Positions 1-11,522 of a stretch of 64,000 bases of DNA are shown one piece after another. Both the position numbers and the translations under genes were made by a program. Each line of letters opens with the position of its first letter. The first letter of the stretch is position 1. The stretch is taken from NCBI RefSeq assembly GCF_002902845.1, contig NZ_PPTF01000060.1, forward strand, positions 2,710 to 66,709, written 5' to 3'. This stretch comes from Chromobacterium sinusclupearum (GTDB lineage Bacteria; Pseudomonadota; Gammaproteobacteria; Burkholderiales; Chromobacteriaceae). Under the pieces are notes generated by a model. The model ran no database searches. It was not told where the DNA came from and saw only the letters and a list, made by a program, of their open reading frames with translations.

Positions 1-19
1 CTTTCCCGCGGCGGGCAGC

Positions 20-45
20 AAAAACCGGGCCTGGGCTCGGTTTTT
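20..45 (-). terminator. Rho-independent terminator of the efflux operon
   Basis: An inverted repeat with arms AAAAACCG and CGGTTTTT surrounds a short GC-rich loop. Read on the minus strand it ends in a T run just after the stop codon of the outer-membrane factor. Because both flanks are A/T runs it could also act on the plus strand. Confidence 0.7.
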
Positions 46-61
46 GCCGGAAGGCGCGCGA

Positions 62-1459
62 TTACCAGTGGCCGCCCAGCGCGGCGATCAGCGCGACGCT
101 GCCGGTGTACTGGCGGTTGATCACGGTCCACAGATTGTTCTCGGCGGCGATGCGGGCATTTTGCGCCGACAGCACATTCAGATACGCCACCGTGCCGGCC
201 TGGTACTGGTTCTGAGCGATGGTTTCCGCCCGCTTGGCCGCGGCGACCGCCGCGCGCTGCATGTCGGCTTCTTCCTTAAGCAGGCTCTGCGCCGATAGAT
301 TGTCTTCCACGCCTTGCAGCGCCGCCAGCACGGTTTGGCGGTAGTTGGCCACGCTGGCATCGTAGCCGGCGATGGCTTGATCGGTCTGCGCGCTGCGCAG
401 GCCGGCGTCGAACAGCGTCAGCGCCAGCGACGGGCCGACTGACCAGATGCGGTTGGGCAGCGTCACCCAATCGGCAAAAGTGGAGCCGCGGTAGCCGCCG
501 CTGGCGCCCAGCGTCAGCGTCGGGAAGAAGGCGGCTTTGGCGATGCCGATCTGCGCGTTGGCGGCCGCCATATTGCGTTCGGCGGCGGCGACGTCGGGGC
601 GGCGCTCCAGCAGCGTCGAGGGCAGGCCGGCTGGAATCTGCGGCAAATGCGGCTGCTGGCTGGCCGGCGGCAGCGCGAAGCTGGCCGGCGCCTGGCCCAA
701 CTGCGCCGCAATGGCGTGCTCCAGTTGGGCGCGCGTCAGCCGCTTGTCCACCACTGCGGCCTGAGCGGTTTTCCACTGGCTTTCGGCCGAGGCCACGACG
801 TCGTCGCCGACGATGCCGGCAGCGTACTGGTTCCGCGTCAGCTGCAGGGTATCAGCCAGCAGTTTTTCGCTCTGGCGCAGATTGGCGAGCTGCATGTCCG
901 TTACCACCAGCTGCAAATAAGCGGTGGCCAACTGGGTTTGGCTGCTCAGGCGGATGGCCGCCAATTGCGCTTCCGATGCCTGCTGCTTGGCCTTGCCGGC
1001 CTCCACTTCGCGGCGCACGGCGCCCCACAGGTCTATTTCCCAGCTGGCGGACAGCCCCAGATTGTACCCGCTTGTCGCGCCGGCGCCGGCGCCGGGCGTG
1101 GCCACGCCGTGGCTTTTTGAGGCGTTGGCCGACAGCGAGGGGAACAGCCCGGCTTGGGCCTGCCGCAGCGCGGCCTGCGCCTCGCGGTATTGCGCCTCGG
1201 CCTGGGCGATGGTCGGGCTTTGCCGGTTCAGCGTGTCCATCAGCTGGCTCAGCGTGGCGTCCTGGAATACGGCCCACCAGTCGCCGCGCGGCATGGCGTC
1301 CTGCGGCTCCGCGGTTTTCCAGCGGCCGTCTTCCTTGAAGCTGGCTGGGATGTCCAGTTTCGGTTTGACATAGTCCGGGCCGACGGCGCAACCGGCCAGC
1401 GCCAGGGCGGCCGCGGCGGCGATCAGGCCGGATTTCAATGGTGTTGTTGTTTTATGCAT
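62..1459 (-). CDS. Outer-membrane efflux factor, NodT/OprM-type lipoprotein (OpmB-like)
   Basis: Outer-membrane channel of a tripartite RND pump, last gene of the mdtABC-type operon. About 465 residues, normal for the TolC/NodT family. The N-terminus MHKTTTPLKSG is followed by a hydrophobic stretch and a lipobox LAGC near residue 22, then CAVGPDYVKP, the usual mature start of OprM-like lipoproteins. Two outer-membrane-efflux repeats follow, with the family phrase ERRPDVAAAERNMAAANAQIG in the second half. The start ATG at 1459 lies about 10 nt behind a GAGG box. An ATG at 1468 overlaps the mdtC stop as ATGA and is a possible alternative, so translation is probably coupled. Sure of family; substrate unknown. 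Confidence 0.93.
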   Translation of the reverse strand: MHKTTTPLKSGLIAAAAALALAGCAVGPDYVKPKLDIPASFKEDGRWKTAEPQDAMPRGDWWAVFQDATLSQLMDTLNRQSPTIAQAEAQYREAQAALRQAQAGLFPSLSANASKSHGVATPGAGAGATSGYNLGLSASWEIDLWGAVRREVEAGKAKQQASEAQLAAIRLSSQTQLATAYLQLVVTDMQLANLRQSEKLLADTLQLTRNQYAAGIVGDDVVASAESQWKTAQAAVVDKRLTRAQLEHAIAAQLGQAPASFALPPASQQPHLPQIPAGLPSTLLERRPDVAAAERNMAAANAQIGIAKAAFFPTLTLGASGGYRGSTFADWVTLPNRIWSVGPSLALTLFDAGLRSAQTDQAIAGYDASVANYRQTVLAALQGVEDNLSAQSLLKEEADMQRAAVAAAKRAETIAQNQYQAGTVAYLNVLSAQNARIAAENNLWTVINRQYTGSVALIAALGGHW

Positions 1460-1464
1460 CGCAA

Positions 1465-4400
1465 TCATTCCTCTTTGCCATCGGCCAGCGCGTGGCCATG
1501 GCTGCCGCGCCACTTCAGGCACCATAGGCGGAAGCGGTCCAGATACAGGTAGACAATCGGCGTGGTGTACAGCGTTAGCAGCTGGCTCAGCAGCAAGCCC
1601 CCGACAATGGAGATGCCCAGCGGCGTGCGCAGCTCCGCGCCGTCGCCGCGGCCCAGCGCCAGCGGCAAGGCGCCGAACAGCGCGGCCATGGTGGTCATCA
1701 TGATGGGGCGGAAGCGCAGCAGGCAGGCCTGCAGGATGGCGTCTTCCGGCGTCAGCTTCTGTTCGCGCTCGGCGGTCAGCGCGAAGTCGATCATCATGAT
1801 CGCGTTCTTCTTCACAATCCCTATCAACAGCAGGATGCCGATCAGCGCGATGATGTTGAACTCGCCGCCGGTGGCCATCAGCGCCAAGAGCGCGCCGACG
1901 CCGGCCGAGGGCAGGGTGGAGAGAATGGTGATCGGATGCACCACGCTCTCGTACAGCATGCCCAGCACGATATACACCGCCACCAGCGCCGCCAGGATCA
2001 AATAGGGCTGGCTGTCCAGCGAGGCCTGGAAGGACTTGGCCGTGCCTTGGAAGCTGGCCCGAATGCTGCTGGGCAAGCCAATGTCGGCGATGGCGGCGTC
2101 GATCGCCTGCGTGGCGTCGGACAGCGATTTGCCCGGCGGCAGGTTGAACGAGATGGTGGTGGCGGCAAACTGGCTCTGGTGGTTGACCGACAGCGAGGTA
2201 TTGGTCGGTTTCCAGCTGGCGATGGCTGACAGCGGCGTCGGCTGACCGCCGGGCGTTTGCAGATAGATGTCGCGCAGGCCTTCCGGACTCTGCCAGTATT
2301 GCGGCGCCACCTCCAGCACCACATGGTATTGGTTCAAGGCGTTGTAGATGGTGGAGACCTGGCGTTGGCCGAAGGCGTCGTTCAAGACCGAATCCACTTG
2401 CGCCTGGGTCAGGCCCAGCCGCGCCATCGCCGCGCGATTGAAGGTCAACGAGGTTTGCAGGCCCTTCACTTCCTGATCGTTGTTCAGATCGGCCAGGAAG
2501 GGAATCTTGCTCATCGCCTGTTGCACCTTGGGCGTCCATTCACGCAGCTCGGCGAGGTCGTCGCCCTGCAATGTGTACTGATACTGTGCATTGCTGGAGC
2601 GGCCGCCGATGCGGATATCCTGCACCGACTGCAAAAACAGCTGGGCGCCGGGCTCGTTGGATAGCTTCTTGCGCAGCCTGGCGATGACCTGATCGGCGCT
2701 TTCCTTGCGTTCCGTAAGCGGCTTGAGGCTGACGAACATATTGGCGCCGTTGCGCTGCCCGCCGCCGGTGAAGCCCACCACTTTGTCCACCGCCGGATCG
2801 GCGCCCACCACGTCGATGAAGCGCTGCAGTTTGTGCTGCATGGCCTGGAACGAGATGCTCTGGTCGGCGCGTATCATGCCGGTGAGGCGGCCGGTATCCT
2901 GCTGCGGGAAAAAGCCCTTGGCGATGACGGTGTACAGGAACACGTTCAAGGCGATGGTGGCGCCCAGCATCACCATCATCAGGCGGCTGTGGCGCAAGGC
3001 CCAACTGAGCGAGCGGCGGTAGCCGTCCAGCATCGCGTCGAACGCGCGCTCGCTCCATCGGAACAATTTGCCCGGCGCTTTATGCGCGTCATGCGCCTTC
3101 AGCCAGCGCGCGCACAGCATGGGCGTGGTGGTCAGCGACACCACCAGCGAAACCAGGATGGCGACGGACAGGGTGACGGCGAACTCGCGGAACAGGCGGC
3201 CGATGATGCCGCCCATCAGCAGGATGGGGATGAACACCGCGATCAGCGAGATGCTCATCGACAGCACGGTGAAGCCCACCTCGCGCGCGCCCTGCAGCGC
3301 GGCCTGGAACGGTTTCATGCCGTTTTCGATGTGGCGCGAGATGTTCTCCAGCACCACGATGGTGTCGTCGACCACGAAGCCGGTGGCGATGGTCAGCGCC
3401 ATCAGGCTGAGATTGTTCAAGGAGAAGCCGGCCAGATACATCACGGCGAAAGTGCCTACCAGCGACACCGGCACGGTGATGGCCGGAATGGCGGTGGCGC
3501 GGCCGCTGCGCAGGAACAGGAACACCACCATGATGACCAGGCCGATGGAAATCACCAGCGAGCGCTCCACTTCGGACAGGGAGGCGCGGATGGTCGGCGT
3601 GCGGTCCATCACCTGATTGATCTTGATCGCCGGCGAAATCGACGCCTGCAGCTGCGGCAGCAGCGCCTTCACCCGATCGACGGTTTCGATGATGTTGGCG
3701 CCAGGCTGGCGGAACAGGATCAGCATCACCGCCGGTTGCTTGCCCAGCATGCCGGCGTTGCGCAGGTCGACCACGGAGTCGCGCACTTCGGCCACGTCCG
3801 AGATGCGCACCGCGCTGCCGTTTTTGTAGCTGACGATCAGCGGCAGGTAGTCGCTGGCCTTGCTGGCCTGGTCGTTGGCCTGAACCTGCCAGTGGCGGTC
3901 TTCGTTTTCCAGAAAGCCCTTGGGCCGGTTGGCGTTGGTGCTGGTGATGGCGGCGCGCACCGTTTCCATGCCGATGCCGTAGTGGTTCAGCTGGGCCGGG
4001 TTCATTTCCACCCGCACCGCCGGCTGCGCGCCGCCGCCGATGATGACGTTGCCGATGCCGTCCACCTGGGCTAGCTTCTGCCCCAGGATGGAGTCGGCGG
4101 CGTCGTACATCTGGCCGCGGGTCATGCTGTCCGAGGTCAGCGCCATGATCATGATGGGCGCGTCGGCCGGGTTCACCTTGCGATAGGTGGGATTGGACGG
4201 CATGCCGGTGGGCAATAGCGAGCGGGCGGCGTTGATGGCCGCCTGCACGTCGCGCGCGGCGCCGTTGATGTCGCGGTCCAGATCGAACTGCAGCGTGATG
4301 TTGGTGGAGCCGAGCGAGCTGGTGGACGTCATCTCGGTGATGCCGGCGATGCGGCCCAGGGCGCGTTCCAGCGGCGTGGCCACCGTGGCGGCCATGGTTT

Positions 4401-4569
4401 CCGGGCTGGCGCCGGGCAGCTTGGCCGATACCGAGATGGTGGGGAAGTCCACCTGCGGCAACGGCGACACCGGCAGCAGCTTGAAGGCGATCAGGCCGGC
4501 CAGCAGGATGGCCAGCGTCAGCAGCGTGGTGGCTGCCGGGCGGCGGATGAAGGGCGCCGACGGGATCAT
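1465..4569 (-). CDS. mdtC: RND multidrug efflux transporter, MdtC/MuxC type
   Basis: Second inner-membrane RND subunit of an MdtBC-type heteromeric proton/drug antiporter. 1034 residues, full length for the HAE-1 family. The N-terminus [17 protein letters not shown] leads into TM1, the pore domain follows, and TM4 carries the proton-relay aspartates in [13 protein letters not shown]. The second half repeats the fold, with [19 protein letters not shown] near the end. The start ATG overlaps the stop of mdtB as ATGA, so the two pumps are translationally coupled and made in matched amounts. In E. coli MdtBC and Pseudomonas MuxBC the two RND proteins form a mixed trimer; that is assumed here from the gene arrangement. 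Confidence 0.95.
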   Translation of the reverse strand: MIPSAPFIRRPAATTLLTLAILLAGLIAFKLLPVSPLPQVDFPTISVSAKLPGASPETMAATVATPLERALGRIAGITEMTSTSSLGSTNITLQFDLDRDINGAARDVQAAINAARSLLPTGMPSNPTYRKVNPADAPIMIMALTSDSMTRGQMYDAADSILGQKLAQVDGIGNVIIGGGAQPAVRVEMNPAQLNHYGIGMETVRAAITSTNANRPKGFLENEDRHWQVQANDQASKASDYLPLIVSYKNGSAVRISDVAEVRDSVVDLRNAGMLGKQPAVMLILFRQPGANIIETVDRVKALLPQLQASISPAIKINQVMDRTPTIRASLSEVERSLVISIGLVIMVVFLFLRSGRATAIPAITVPVSLVGTFAVMYLAGFSLNNLSLMALTIATGFVVDDTIVVLENISRHIENGMKPFQAALQGAREVGFTVLSMSISLIAVFIPILLMGGIIGRLFREFAVTLSVAILVSLVVSLTTTPMLCARWLKAHDAHKAPGKLFRWSERAFDAMLDGYRRSLSWALRHSRLMMVMLGATIALNVFLYTVIAKGFFPQQDTGRLTGMIRADQSISFQAMQHKLQRFIDVVGADPAVDKVVGFTGGGQRNGANMFVSLKPLTERKESADQVIARLRKKLSNEPGAQLFLQSVQDIRIGGRSSNAQYQYTLQGDDLAELREWTPKVQQAMSKIPFLADLNNDQEVKGLQTSLTFNRAAMARLGLTQAQVDSVLNDAFGQRQVSTIYNALNQYHVVLEVAPQYWQSPEGLRDIYLQTPGGQPTPLSAIASWKPTNTSLSVNHQSQFAATTISFNLPPGKSLSDATQAIDAAIADIGLPSSIRASFQGTAKSFQASLDSQPYLILAALVAVYIVLGMLYESVVHPITILSTLPSAGVGALLALMATGGEFNIIALIGILLLIGIVKKNAIMMIDFALTAEREQKLTPEDAILQACLLRFRPIMMTTMAALFGALPLALGRGDGAELRTPLGISIVGGLLLSQLLTLYTTPIVYLYLDRFRLWCLKWRGSHGHALADGKEE

Positions 4570-7500
4570 GCTTCAGCCTCTTCGCTCAGTTCCGGCTTGG
4601 CTTGGCGGCCAAAGCGGCGCGCCAGGCGGTCGAAGGCCAGATAGATCACCGGGGTGGTGAACAGCGTCAGCACCTGGCTGACCATTAGGCCGCCCACCAT
4701 GGTGATGCCCAGCGGCTCGCGCAGTTCGGAACCCATGCCGCCGCCGACCATCAACGGCAGCGCGCCCAGCAGCGCCGACATGGTGGTCATCAGAATCGGA
4801 CGGAAACGCAGCAGGCAGGCCTGGTAGATGGCCTCGCGCGGGCTCATGCCTTGTTCGCGCTCGGCCTCCAGCGCGAAGTCGATCATCATGATCGCGTTTT
4901 TCTTGACGATGCCGATCAGCAGGATGATGCCGATGATGGCGATCACCGACAGGTCGGTGCCGGTGACCATCAGCGCCAGCAGCGCGCCGATGCCGGCGGA
5001 CGGCAGGGTGGAGAGAATCGTGATCGGATGGATATAGCTTTCGTACAGCACGCCCAGCACGATGTACATGGTGACGATGGCGGCCAGGATCAGCCACAGC
5101 GTGTTGGACAGCGAGGCCTGGAACGCCATGGCCGCGCCCTGGAACTTGGTGTCCATGCTGGCCGGCAGGCCCAGCTCGGACTCGGCCTTGCGGATGCCGT
5201 CCACCGCCTCGCCCAGCGACGCGCCTGGCTTCAAGTTGAAGGAGATGGTGGCTGTCGGAAACTGGCCCAGATGGTTGATCGCCAGCGAAGTGGGGCGCTC
5301 TTCTATCGTGGCCACGGTGTCCAGCGGCACCGGTCCGCCGCTGGTGGTGGGCACATAGATCCCCTTCAGCGACAGCAGGTCGCGTTGATGCGCGGGGTCC
5401 ACCTCCAGCACCACGCGGTATTGGTTGGTCTGGGTGAAGATGGTGGAGATCAGCCGTTGGCCAAAGGCGTCATACAGCGCGTTGTCGATCGCGGCGGTGG
5501 TGACGCCGAGCCGGGAGGCGACATCGCGGTTGATGTTGACGTAGGCCTGCAGGCCCTTGTCCTGCAGGTCGCTGGCCACATCGGCCAATGCCGGTTCCTG
5601 CTGCAGCCGGCGCACCAGCTTGGGCACCCAGGTGGACAAGTCGTCCTGGCTGGTGGCCTGCAGCGTGAACTGGTACTGGGTGCGGCTGACGCGGGCGTCT
5701 ATGGTCAGGTCCTGCACCGGCTGCAGATACAGCGACATGCCGGGCACGTCGGCGGCGCGCTGTTGCAGGCGCGCCAGCACGGTGCGGATATTGTCGCGCT
5801 GGTCTTTGGGTTTCAGGTTGATCAGCAGGCGGCCACTGTTCAGCGTGGTATTGGTGCCGTCCACGCCGATGAACGACGACAGGCTGTCCACCGCCGGGTC
5901 TTTCAGCAGCGCGTCGGCAAGCGCCTCCTGACGATCGGCCATGGCGCCGAAGGAGATGGATTGCGAGGCCTCGCTGATGCCCTGGATGGCGCTGGTGTCC
6001 TGCAGCGGGAAGAAGCCCTTGGGCACGGCCACGTAAAGCGCGGCGGTCAGGGCCAGGGTGCCGACCGCCACCAGCAGCGTGGTTTTCTGTCGGTCCAGCA
6101 CCCAGTTCAGCGCCACGCCGTAACGGGCGATGATGCGGTCGAAGAACTGCCCGCTGGCATGGTAGAAGCGGCCTTGCTTCTCTTCCGGCACGTGCTTGAG
6201 CAGCCGCGCGCACATCATCGGGGTCAGCGTCAGCGAGATGAAAGCGGAAATCAGGATGGACACTGCCAGGGTGATGGCGAATTCGCGGAACAGCCTGCCC
6301 ACCACGTCGCCCATGAACAGCAAGGGAATCAGCACCGCGATCAGCGAAATGGTCAGCGAGATGATGGTGAAGCCGATCTGCTTGGAGCCTTTCAGCGCCG
6401 CCGCCATCGGCTTCTCGCCTTCCTCGATGTAGCGGGCGATGTTTTCGATCATCACGATGGCGTCGTCGACCACGAAGCCGGTGGCAATGGTCAGCGCCAT
6501 CAGCGTCAGGTTATTGATGGAGAAGCCAGTCAAATACATCACGCCGAAGGTGCCCACCAGCGACAGCGGCACCGCCACGGCAGGGATCAGGGTGGCCGGC
6601 ACGTTGCGCAGGAAGACGAAGATCACCATCACCACCAGCGCGATGGCCAGCATCAGCTCGAACTCCACGTCCTCCACCGAAGCGCGGATGGTCACCGTGC
6701 GGTCGCTCAGCACGTGGACGTCCACGGCGCCGGGCAGCGTGCTTTGCAGCTGGGGCAGCAGGGCTTTGATGCGGTCCGTCACCTGGATCACGTTGGCGCC
6801 GGGTTGGCGCTGCACGTTGAGGATGATGGCCGGCGTGGTGCCGGACCAGGCGGCCAGGCGCACGTTTTCCGCCGAATCCACCACCTTGGCCACATCCTTG
6901 ATGAACACCGGCGCGCCATTCTGGTAGGCGACAATGACGTTTCTGTATTCCTCGGCTGACTGCAGCTGGTCGTTGCCGTCCACGGTGGATGCCTGCAGCG
7001 GGCCGTCAAAGCTGCCTTTGGCCTGGTTGACGTTGGCGCTGCCGATGGAGGTGCGGATGTCCTCCAGGGTCAGGCCGCGCGCCGCCAGCGCCTTGGGATT
7101 GCTCTGGATGCGCACGGCCGGCCGCTGGCCGCCGCTGATGCTGACCAGGCCGACGCCGGGCACCTGCGACAGTTTTTGCGCCAACCGCGTATCCACCAGG
7201 TCTTCCAGCTTGGTCAGCGGCAGGGTGGGCGAGCTGACGGCGATGGTCAGGATGGGGGTATCGGCTGGGTTGACCTTGTTATAGATGGGCGGACTGGGCA
7301 AGTCCGACGGCAGCAGGTTGCTGGCGGCGTTGATGGCCGCCTGGACCTCCTGTTCGGCGACATCCAGCGTCAGGTCCAGGCTGAACTGCAGCGTGATGAC
7401 CGAGGCGCCGCCGGAGCTGGACGAGGACATTTGGGACAGGCCCGGCATCTGGCCGAACTGGCGCTCCAGCGGCGCGGTGACCGACGAGGTCATCACGTCG

Positions 7501-7667
7501 GGGCTGGCGCCGGGGTACAGCGTCACCACCTGGATGGTGGGATAGTCGACCTCGGGCAGCGCCGAAACCGGCAGCATGCGCCAGGACACCAAGCCGGTCA
7601 GCAGGATGGCCACCATCAACAAGGTGGTGGCCACCGGCCGCAGAATAAACGGACGGGACGGATTCAT
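4566..7667 (-). CDS. mdtB: RND multidrug efflux transporter, MdtB/MuxB type
   Basis: First inner-membrane RND subunit, 1033 residues. It starts [20 protein letters not shown], close to MdtB of enterics, has a TM4 motif [13 protein letters not shown] with the paired aspartates needed for proton coupling, and the C-terminal repeat [23 protein letters not shown] box stands 6 nt before the ATG. It lies 15 nt behind mdtA and overlaps mdtC by 4 nt. The paralogous pair mdtB/mdtC, different from each other in sequence, is the hallmark of the MdtABC/MuxABC class, whose known substrates in other species include novobiocin, bile salts and macrolides. No BaeSR-like two-component system is adjacent. Confidence 0.95.
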   Translation of the reverse strand: MNPSRPFILRPVATTLLMVAILLTGLVSWRMLPVSALPEVDYPTIQVVTLYPGASPDVMTSSVTAPLERQFGQMPGLSQMSSSSSGGASVITLQFSLDLTLDVAEQEVQAAINAASNLLPSDLPSPPIYNKVNPADTPILTIAVSSPTLPLTKLEDLVDTRLAQKLSQVPGVGLVSISGGQRPAVRIQSNPKALAARGLTLEDIRTSIGSANVNQAKGSFDGPLQASTVDGNDQLQSAEEYRNVIVAYQNGAPVFIKDVAKVVDSAENVRLAAWSGTTPAIILNVQRQPGANVIQVTDRIKALLPQLQSTLPGAVDVHVLSDRTVTIRASVEDVEFELMLAIALVVMVIFVFLRNVPATLIPAVAVPLSLVGTFGVMYLTGFSINNLTLMALTIATGFVVDDAIVMIENIARYIEEGEKPMAAALKGSKQIGFTIISLTISLIAVLIPLLFMGDVVGRLFREFAITLAVSILISAFISLTLTPMMCARLLKHVPEEKQGRFYHASGQFFDRIIARYGVALNWVLDRQKTTLLVAVGTLALTAALYVAVPKGFFPLQDTSAIQGISEASQSISFGAMADRQEALADALLKDPAVDSLSSFIGVDGTNTTLNSGRLLINLKPKDQRDNIRTVLARLQQRAADVPGMSLYLQPVQDLTIDARVSRTQYQFTLQATSQDDLSTWVPKLVRRLQQEPALADVASDLQDKGLQAYVNINRDVASRLGVTTAAIDNALYDAFGQRLISTIFTQTNQYRVVLEVDPAHQRDLLSLKGIYVPTTSGGPVPLDTVATIEERPTSLAINHLGQFPTATISFNLKPGASLGEAVDGIRKAESELGLPASMDTKFQGAAMAFQASLSNTLWLILAAIVTMYIVLGVLYESYIHPITILSTLPSAGIGALLALMVTGTDLSVIAIIGIILLIGIVKKNAIMMIDFALEAEREQGMSPREAIYQACLLRFRPILMTTMSALLGALPLMVGGGMGSELREPLGITMVGGLMVSQVLTLFTTPVIYLAFDRLARRFGRQAKPELSEEAEA

Positions 7668-7682
7668 GTCAGCTCCTGCCGC

Positions 7683-8933
7683 TTAGTTGGCCGCAGAGGC
7701 GTGATGCTTGCCCCAAGCACCCGCGCCGTGTTTTTTATGCCCCTTGCCCGCGTTGGCGGCGGCAGAGGCGGCTTCGCGCGCTTGCGCGGCGCGATCCACG
7801 ACTTTGACCTGGGCGCCGTCGCGCAGTTTGTCTACGCCGTCTATGACCACGCGCTGACCCGGCTTCAAACCGTCCTCGATGATGGTGTTGTCGCCGGAGG
7901 CCGGGCCGGTCTTGACCTTGGCCAGGTTGATGGTGGAATCGTCGCCCACGGTGTAAACGTAATTGCCTACTTTGCCCAATTGCACCGCCACCGTCGGCAC
8001 CACGATGGCGTTTTTGCGCACGCCCAGTTCCAGATTGACGTTGACGAATTGGTTAGGGAACAGCTCTTGCTGTTCATTGGCGAACTTGGCCTTGATATTG
8101 ATGGTGCCGGTGCCGGTGTTCAGCTGGTTGTCCAGCGCCAGCAGCGTGCCGTCGGCCAGCTTGTGCTTGTTGTCGCGGTCCCAGGCTTCCACCTTCAGCG
8201 TCCTGTTGTCCCTGGCGGCTTGCAGCACCGAGGTCAGGCTGACTTCCGGAATGGCGAACACCACGTTGATGGGCTGGGTCTGGGTGATGGTGACCAGGCC
8301 GTTGGCGTCGCTGGCGTGGACGATATTGCCCGGGTCCACCTGGCGCAGGCCGACGCGGCCGCTGACCGGCGCGATAATGCGGGCGTAGTCGACATTCAGC
8401 TTGGCCGCGGCTACGGCGCCTTGGTCCACCTTGACCGTGCCCTCGTATTGATGCACCAAGGCCTGTTGGGTATCGACCTGCTGTTTGGAAATGGAATTCT
8501 GTCCCGACAGCTGCTGGTAGCGCGCGAGGTCTATCCTGGCGTTGGCCAGCAGGGCCTGGTCGCGTTGCAGCTGGCCTTCCGCCTGGGTCAGCGTGGCCTG
8601 GTAGGGACGGGAATCGAGTTTGGCCAGCAACTGCCCTTGCTTGACCATCTGGCCTTCGCTGAAGTGCACCTTGTCAAGCTGGCCGTCGACGCGGCTGCGC
8701 ACGGTCACGGTATAGGTGGAGTTGACTGTGCCCAGCGCGTTCAGGCGCAGCGGAGCATCCATGGTTCTGACTTCGGCCACGCCCACGGCCACCGGCGCCG
8801 CCCCCTTGTTCCTGGCTGCCGCTTCCTTGGCGTTCTGGCTATGTTGGTGCCACCACCAGCCGCCGCCAAGGACGGCGATGACGGCGATGATGAGCGGCAG
8901 GCGGCGGGATTTGACGGGCGTGGGGCTTGACAT
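7683..8933 (-). CDS. mdtA: Periplasmic adaptor (membrane fusion protein), MdtA type
   Basis: HlyD-family adaptor linking the RND pump to the outer-membrane channel. 416 residues from the ATG at 8933, which has a GGAG box 7 nt upstream; an in-frame extension to 9068 lacks a ribosome site and looks spurious. Residues 1-30 form a basic N-terminus and one membrane anchor (PLIIAVIAVLGGGWWW). Then come the barrel/lipoyl halves (VRSRVDGQLDKVHFSEGQMV and RIIAPVSGRVGLRQVDPG) around a coiled-coil hairpin with KQQVDTQQALV. The C-terminus is rich in A, H, K and G. First gene of the operon mdtA-mdtB-mdtC-outer membrane factor. No signal peptidase I site is obvious, so it is probably membrane-anchored. Confidence 0.93.
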   Translation of the reverse strand: MSSPTPVKSRRLPLIIAVIAVLGGGWWWHQHSQNAKEAAARNKGAAPVAVGVAEVRTMDAPLRLNALGTVNSTYTVTVRSRVDGQLDKVHFSEGQMVKQGQLLAKLDSRPYQATLTQAEGQLQRDQALLANARIDLARYQQLSGQNSISKQQVDTQQALVHQYEGTVKVDQGAVAAAKLNVDYARIIAPVSGRVGLRQVDPGNIVHASDANGLVTITQTQPINVVFAIPEVSLTSVLQAARDNRTLKVEAWDRDNKHKLADGTLLALDNQLNTGTGTINIKAKFANEQQELFPNQFVNVNLELGVRKNAIVVPTVAVQLGKVGNYVYTVGDDSTINLAKVKTGPASGDNTIIEDGLKPGQRVVIDGVDKLRDGAQVKVVDRAAQAREAASAAANAGKGHKKHGAGAWGKHHASAAN

Positions 8934-9353
8934 GCAGGTGCTCCGGAATGGCGTATCATTTGTTATTGATCGTGCATAGCATGACAGTTTTTCATGCGTT
9001 TTGCTGCATAACTGGCGCATAAAGCGGCAGACTATGCCAATAAAAACCGTGCTAGATCGTGCCTGCATAATATGAGCGTGGTTTGAGCGCGGGCGCGCTT
9101 TGTGTTTGAATTTGTTAAATTAAAGCGATTGTTTGCTTTCTTATTGCGGCGGCATGTCTCAATTAGGGCCGGGAAACGCTTTTAAGTCATGGGTTTGCGC
9201 GCGGGGCCGTCCTGTGACGGCTGGATTGTGATTTTTACCGATTGTTTGCGTATGGAATGAAATGTTTACGCGAAATTTATCCGCCACGGTCTAGCATGCG
9301 CTTTCCACCGTGCCCGCGGTACGGCAGGGAGGCGTAGCGACAAGGAGATGACG
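8934..9353. other. Divergent intergenic region between the efflux operon and kup
   Basis: About 420 bases, clearly more A/T-rich than its flanks, that must hold the promoters of mdtA (minus) and kup (plus). I see one small perfect hairpin, GCCGTC-CTGT-GACGGC at 9206-9221. I looked for a known K+-related riboswitch ahead of kup and found no match. No convincing -35/-10 pair stands out on either strand, and there is no credible ORF. Confidence 0.6.
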
Positions 9354-11273
9354 ATGCAGGCAGGTGTGCGCAACGGGGCCATCGCGGCTTCCGATCGAAA
9401 ACGGCAGCCGCCGGTGGCGATGCTGGCGCTGGCGGCGCTGGGCGTGGTGTATGGCGACTTGGGCACCAGCCCGCTTTACGCCTTGCAGGAGGCGTTCAAC
9501 GGCGATCACGGCGTGCGGCCGACGCCGGACAATGTGGTGGGCGTGGTGTCGCTGTTCTTGTGGTCGCTGATTCTGATGGTCAGCATCAAGTACGTGCTGG
9601 TGCTGATGCGGGCCGACAACAAGGGAGAAGGCGGCATTCTGGCGCTGTTGGCGCAGATCGCCGGCGACAAGGCCGAGACGGCCGGCCGCTCCACTTGCTT
9701 CTGGGTCTTGCTCGGCTTGGCCGGCGCAGCCATGTTGTATGGCGACGGCGTGATCACGCCGGCAGTTTCCGTGCTGAGCGCGATGGAAGGCTTGCAGGTG
9801 GCCACGCCCGCGCTGGCGGCCTATGTGGTGCCGGCTACGGTAGTGATTCTGGTGCTGCTGTTCATGGTGCAGCCATTTGGCTCCGGCCGGGTGGGCGTGG
9901 TGTTCGGCCCCATTCTGGCCGCCTGGTTCGTGGCGATCGCGGCGCTCGGCATCGCCCAGTTGTGGCAGAACCCCACCATTCTGCAAGCGATCAACCCCTT
10001 GCACGGCATCAGCTATTTTCAGCGCAACGGCTTTGCCGGCTTTGTTTCGCTCGGCGCGGTGGTGTTGTGCCTGACAGGCGCCGAGGCGCTGTACGCCGAC
10101 ATGGGACATTTCGGCGCGCGGCCTATCCGCCTGGCCTGGTATGGCCTGGCGCTGCCTTCGCTGCTGCTGAGCTATCTGGGGCAGGGCGCGTTGCTGTTGG
10201 CCCATCCGCATCTGTCAGTCCGGCCGTTCTATTCGATGGTGCCGGAGTGGGGCCTGTATCCGATGGTGGCGCTGGCGACCTTGGCCACCATCGTCGCGTC
10301 GCAGGCGCTGATCACGGCGGTATTCTCCCTCACCCATCAATCCGTGCAGCTCGGTTTCTTCCCGCGGGTGCTGGTGCTGCATACCTCGCGCAGCCACAAG
10401 GGCCAGATTTATCTGCCGCTGCTGAACTGGCTGCTGATGCTGGCCACCGTGGCGGTGGTGCTGGGTTTCCGCCAGTCGGACAAGCTCGCCGCCGCCTTCG
10501 GTCTGGCCGTATCCACCACCATGGCCATCACCACCATCTTGTTTGCCGTGTTGGCGCGCGGTCGTTGGCATTGGCCGTGGTGGGCGGTGATCGTGGTGGC
10601 GGGCAGCCTGTTCGCGGTCGATCTGGCCTTCGTGCTGGCCAACGCGCTGAAGTTCATGGATGGCGGCTGGCTGCCGCTGACATTGGGCCTGTTCATGTTC
10701 ATGCTGATGGGCTGCTGGTTTGGCGGCCGTCGCCTGCAGGTGAAGGAAGGGCAGGACAGGCAGCTGCCTATCGAGGCCTTGCTGTCCAGTTTGCAAATGA
10801 ATCCGGTGGCGCGCATTCCGGGCGTCGGGGTGTTTCTGTCCGAGAGCGCGGACGGCACGCCGCTGGTGATGCTGCATCATCTGAAGCACAACCAGGTATT
10901 GCACGAGACCGTACTGCTGCTGACCCTGCAGATGCAGGATGTGCCGCGGGTGAAAGGCGAGCGCGTGGCGGTGCAGCGGCTGGGCGAGGGCGTGGCGCGC
11001 GTGGTGGCGCGCTATGGCTATATGGAAGAACCCGATGTGCCCGAGGTGATGGCGCGTGCGGCCGAGTTGTTGAATCTGCCCGAGCTGGAGCCGCTCTGCA
11101 CCACTTATTACCTTGGGAGGCAGACGCTGGTTCCCGCCATGGGCAGCAGCGGATTCAAGCGCTGGCTGATCGGCGTGTTTGGTTTTCTCCGGCAGAACGA
11201 GCGCAGCGCCACGCTGTATTTCGGTTTGCCGCCAAACCGGGTGGTGGAGTTGGGCGCCCGGATTGAGCTGTAA
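9354..11273 (+). CDS. kup: Low-affinity potassium uptake protein Kup
   Basis: Inner-membrane K+/H+ symporter of the KUP/HAK family, 639 residues, normal length. The N-terminal core begins MLALAALGVVYGDLGTSPLYAL, the family signature, followed by about twelve membrane segments to roughly residue 440 (for example YGDGVITPAVSVLSAMEGL) and a soluble C-terminal domain with FLS, TTYYLGR and LPPNRVVELG near the end. The AAGGAG box abuts an ATG at 9348 but stands 6 nt before the ATG at 9354, so the latter is preferred. Monocistronic: divergent from mdtA and closed by a strong terminator at 11302. Confidence 0.95.
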   Translation: MQAGVRNGAIAASDRKRQPPVAMLALAALGVVYGDLGTSPLYALQEAFNGDHGVRPTPDNVVGVVSLFLWSLILMVSIKYVLVLMRADNKGEGGILALLAQIAGDKAETAGRSTCFWVLLGLAGAAMLYGDGVITPAVSVLSAMEGLQVATPALAAYVVPATVVILVLLFMVQPFGSGRVGVVFGPILAAWFVAIAALGIAQLWQNPTILQAINPLHGISYFQRNGFAGFVSLGAVVLCLTGAEALYADMGHFGARPIRLAWYGLALPSLLLSYLGQGALLLAHPHLSVRPFYSMVPEWGLYPMVALATLATIVASQALITAVFSLTHQSVQLGFFPRVLVLHTSRSHKGQIYLPLLNWLLMLATVAVVLGFRQSDKLAAAFGLAVSTTMAITTILFAVLARGRWHWPWWAVIVVAGSLFAVDLAFVLANALKFMDGGWLPLTLGLFMFMLMGCWFGGRRLQVKEGQDRQLPIEALLSSLQMNPVARIPGVGVFLSESADGTPLVMLHHLKHNQVLHETVLLLTLQMQDVPRVKGERVAVQRLGEGVARVVARYGYMEEPDVPEVMARAAELLNLPELEPLCTTYYLGRQTLVPAMGSSGFKRWLIGVFGFLRQNERSATLYFGLPPNRVVELGARIEL

Positions 11274-11301
11274 TGCAACACTTTGCGCGATAAGGCAATG
11301 C

Positions 11302-11324
11302 AGCCGGGCTGAGCCCGGCTTTTT
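11302..11324 (+). terminator. Terminator after kup
   Basis: Stem AGCCGGGC / GCCCGGCT with a TGA loop followed by a T run, 29 nt after the kup stop. Confidence 0.85.
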
Positions 11325-11522
11325 CTTGTCTGTCGGGCGGTGTGGGCGAGTCGATATTTCTCTTTCGAACATGACATTTTCGTTTTTTGCTGGAAATGGC
11401 GGATTCAGGCTAGTCAATGCCCGCGATCGATGTCATTCTTTGCCGCTTTATTAGTCGACCCTTAAGATCAGGGGCCGTCCGGCGCGAGCCGCGCGGCGAG
11501 AAATACGCAGAGAGAGTTGGAT

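Noticed and set aside
62..2539. Long minus-strand frame of 825 residues that runs from inside mdtC through the outer-membrane factor
   Set aside because: The first part lies in the wrong frame of mdtC. The lipobox-led start at 1459 is the true beginning of the gene.
2833..8930. Very long opposite-strand frames over the RND and adaptor genes (2833-4074, 4851-6959, 7176-8930)
   Set aside because: These are shadow frames from GC-rich codons. Their products are rich in H, Q, R and G with no domain, and the genes on the other strand are certain.
11325..11522. Lysine riboswitch ahead of lysP
   Set aside because: No conserved aptamer motifs or long paired helices were found in the 200 bases before the gene.
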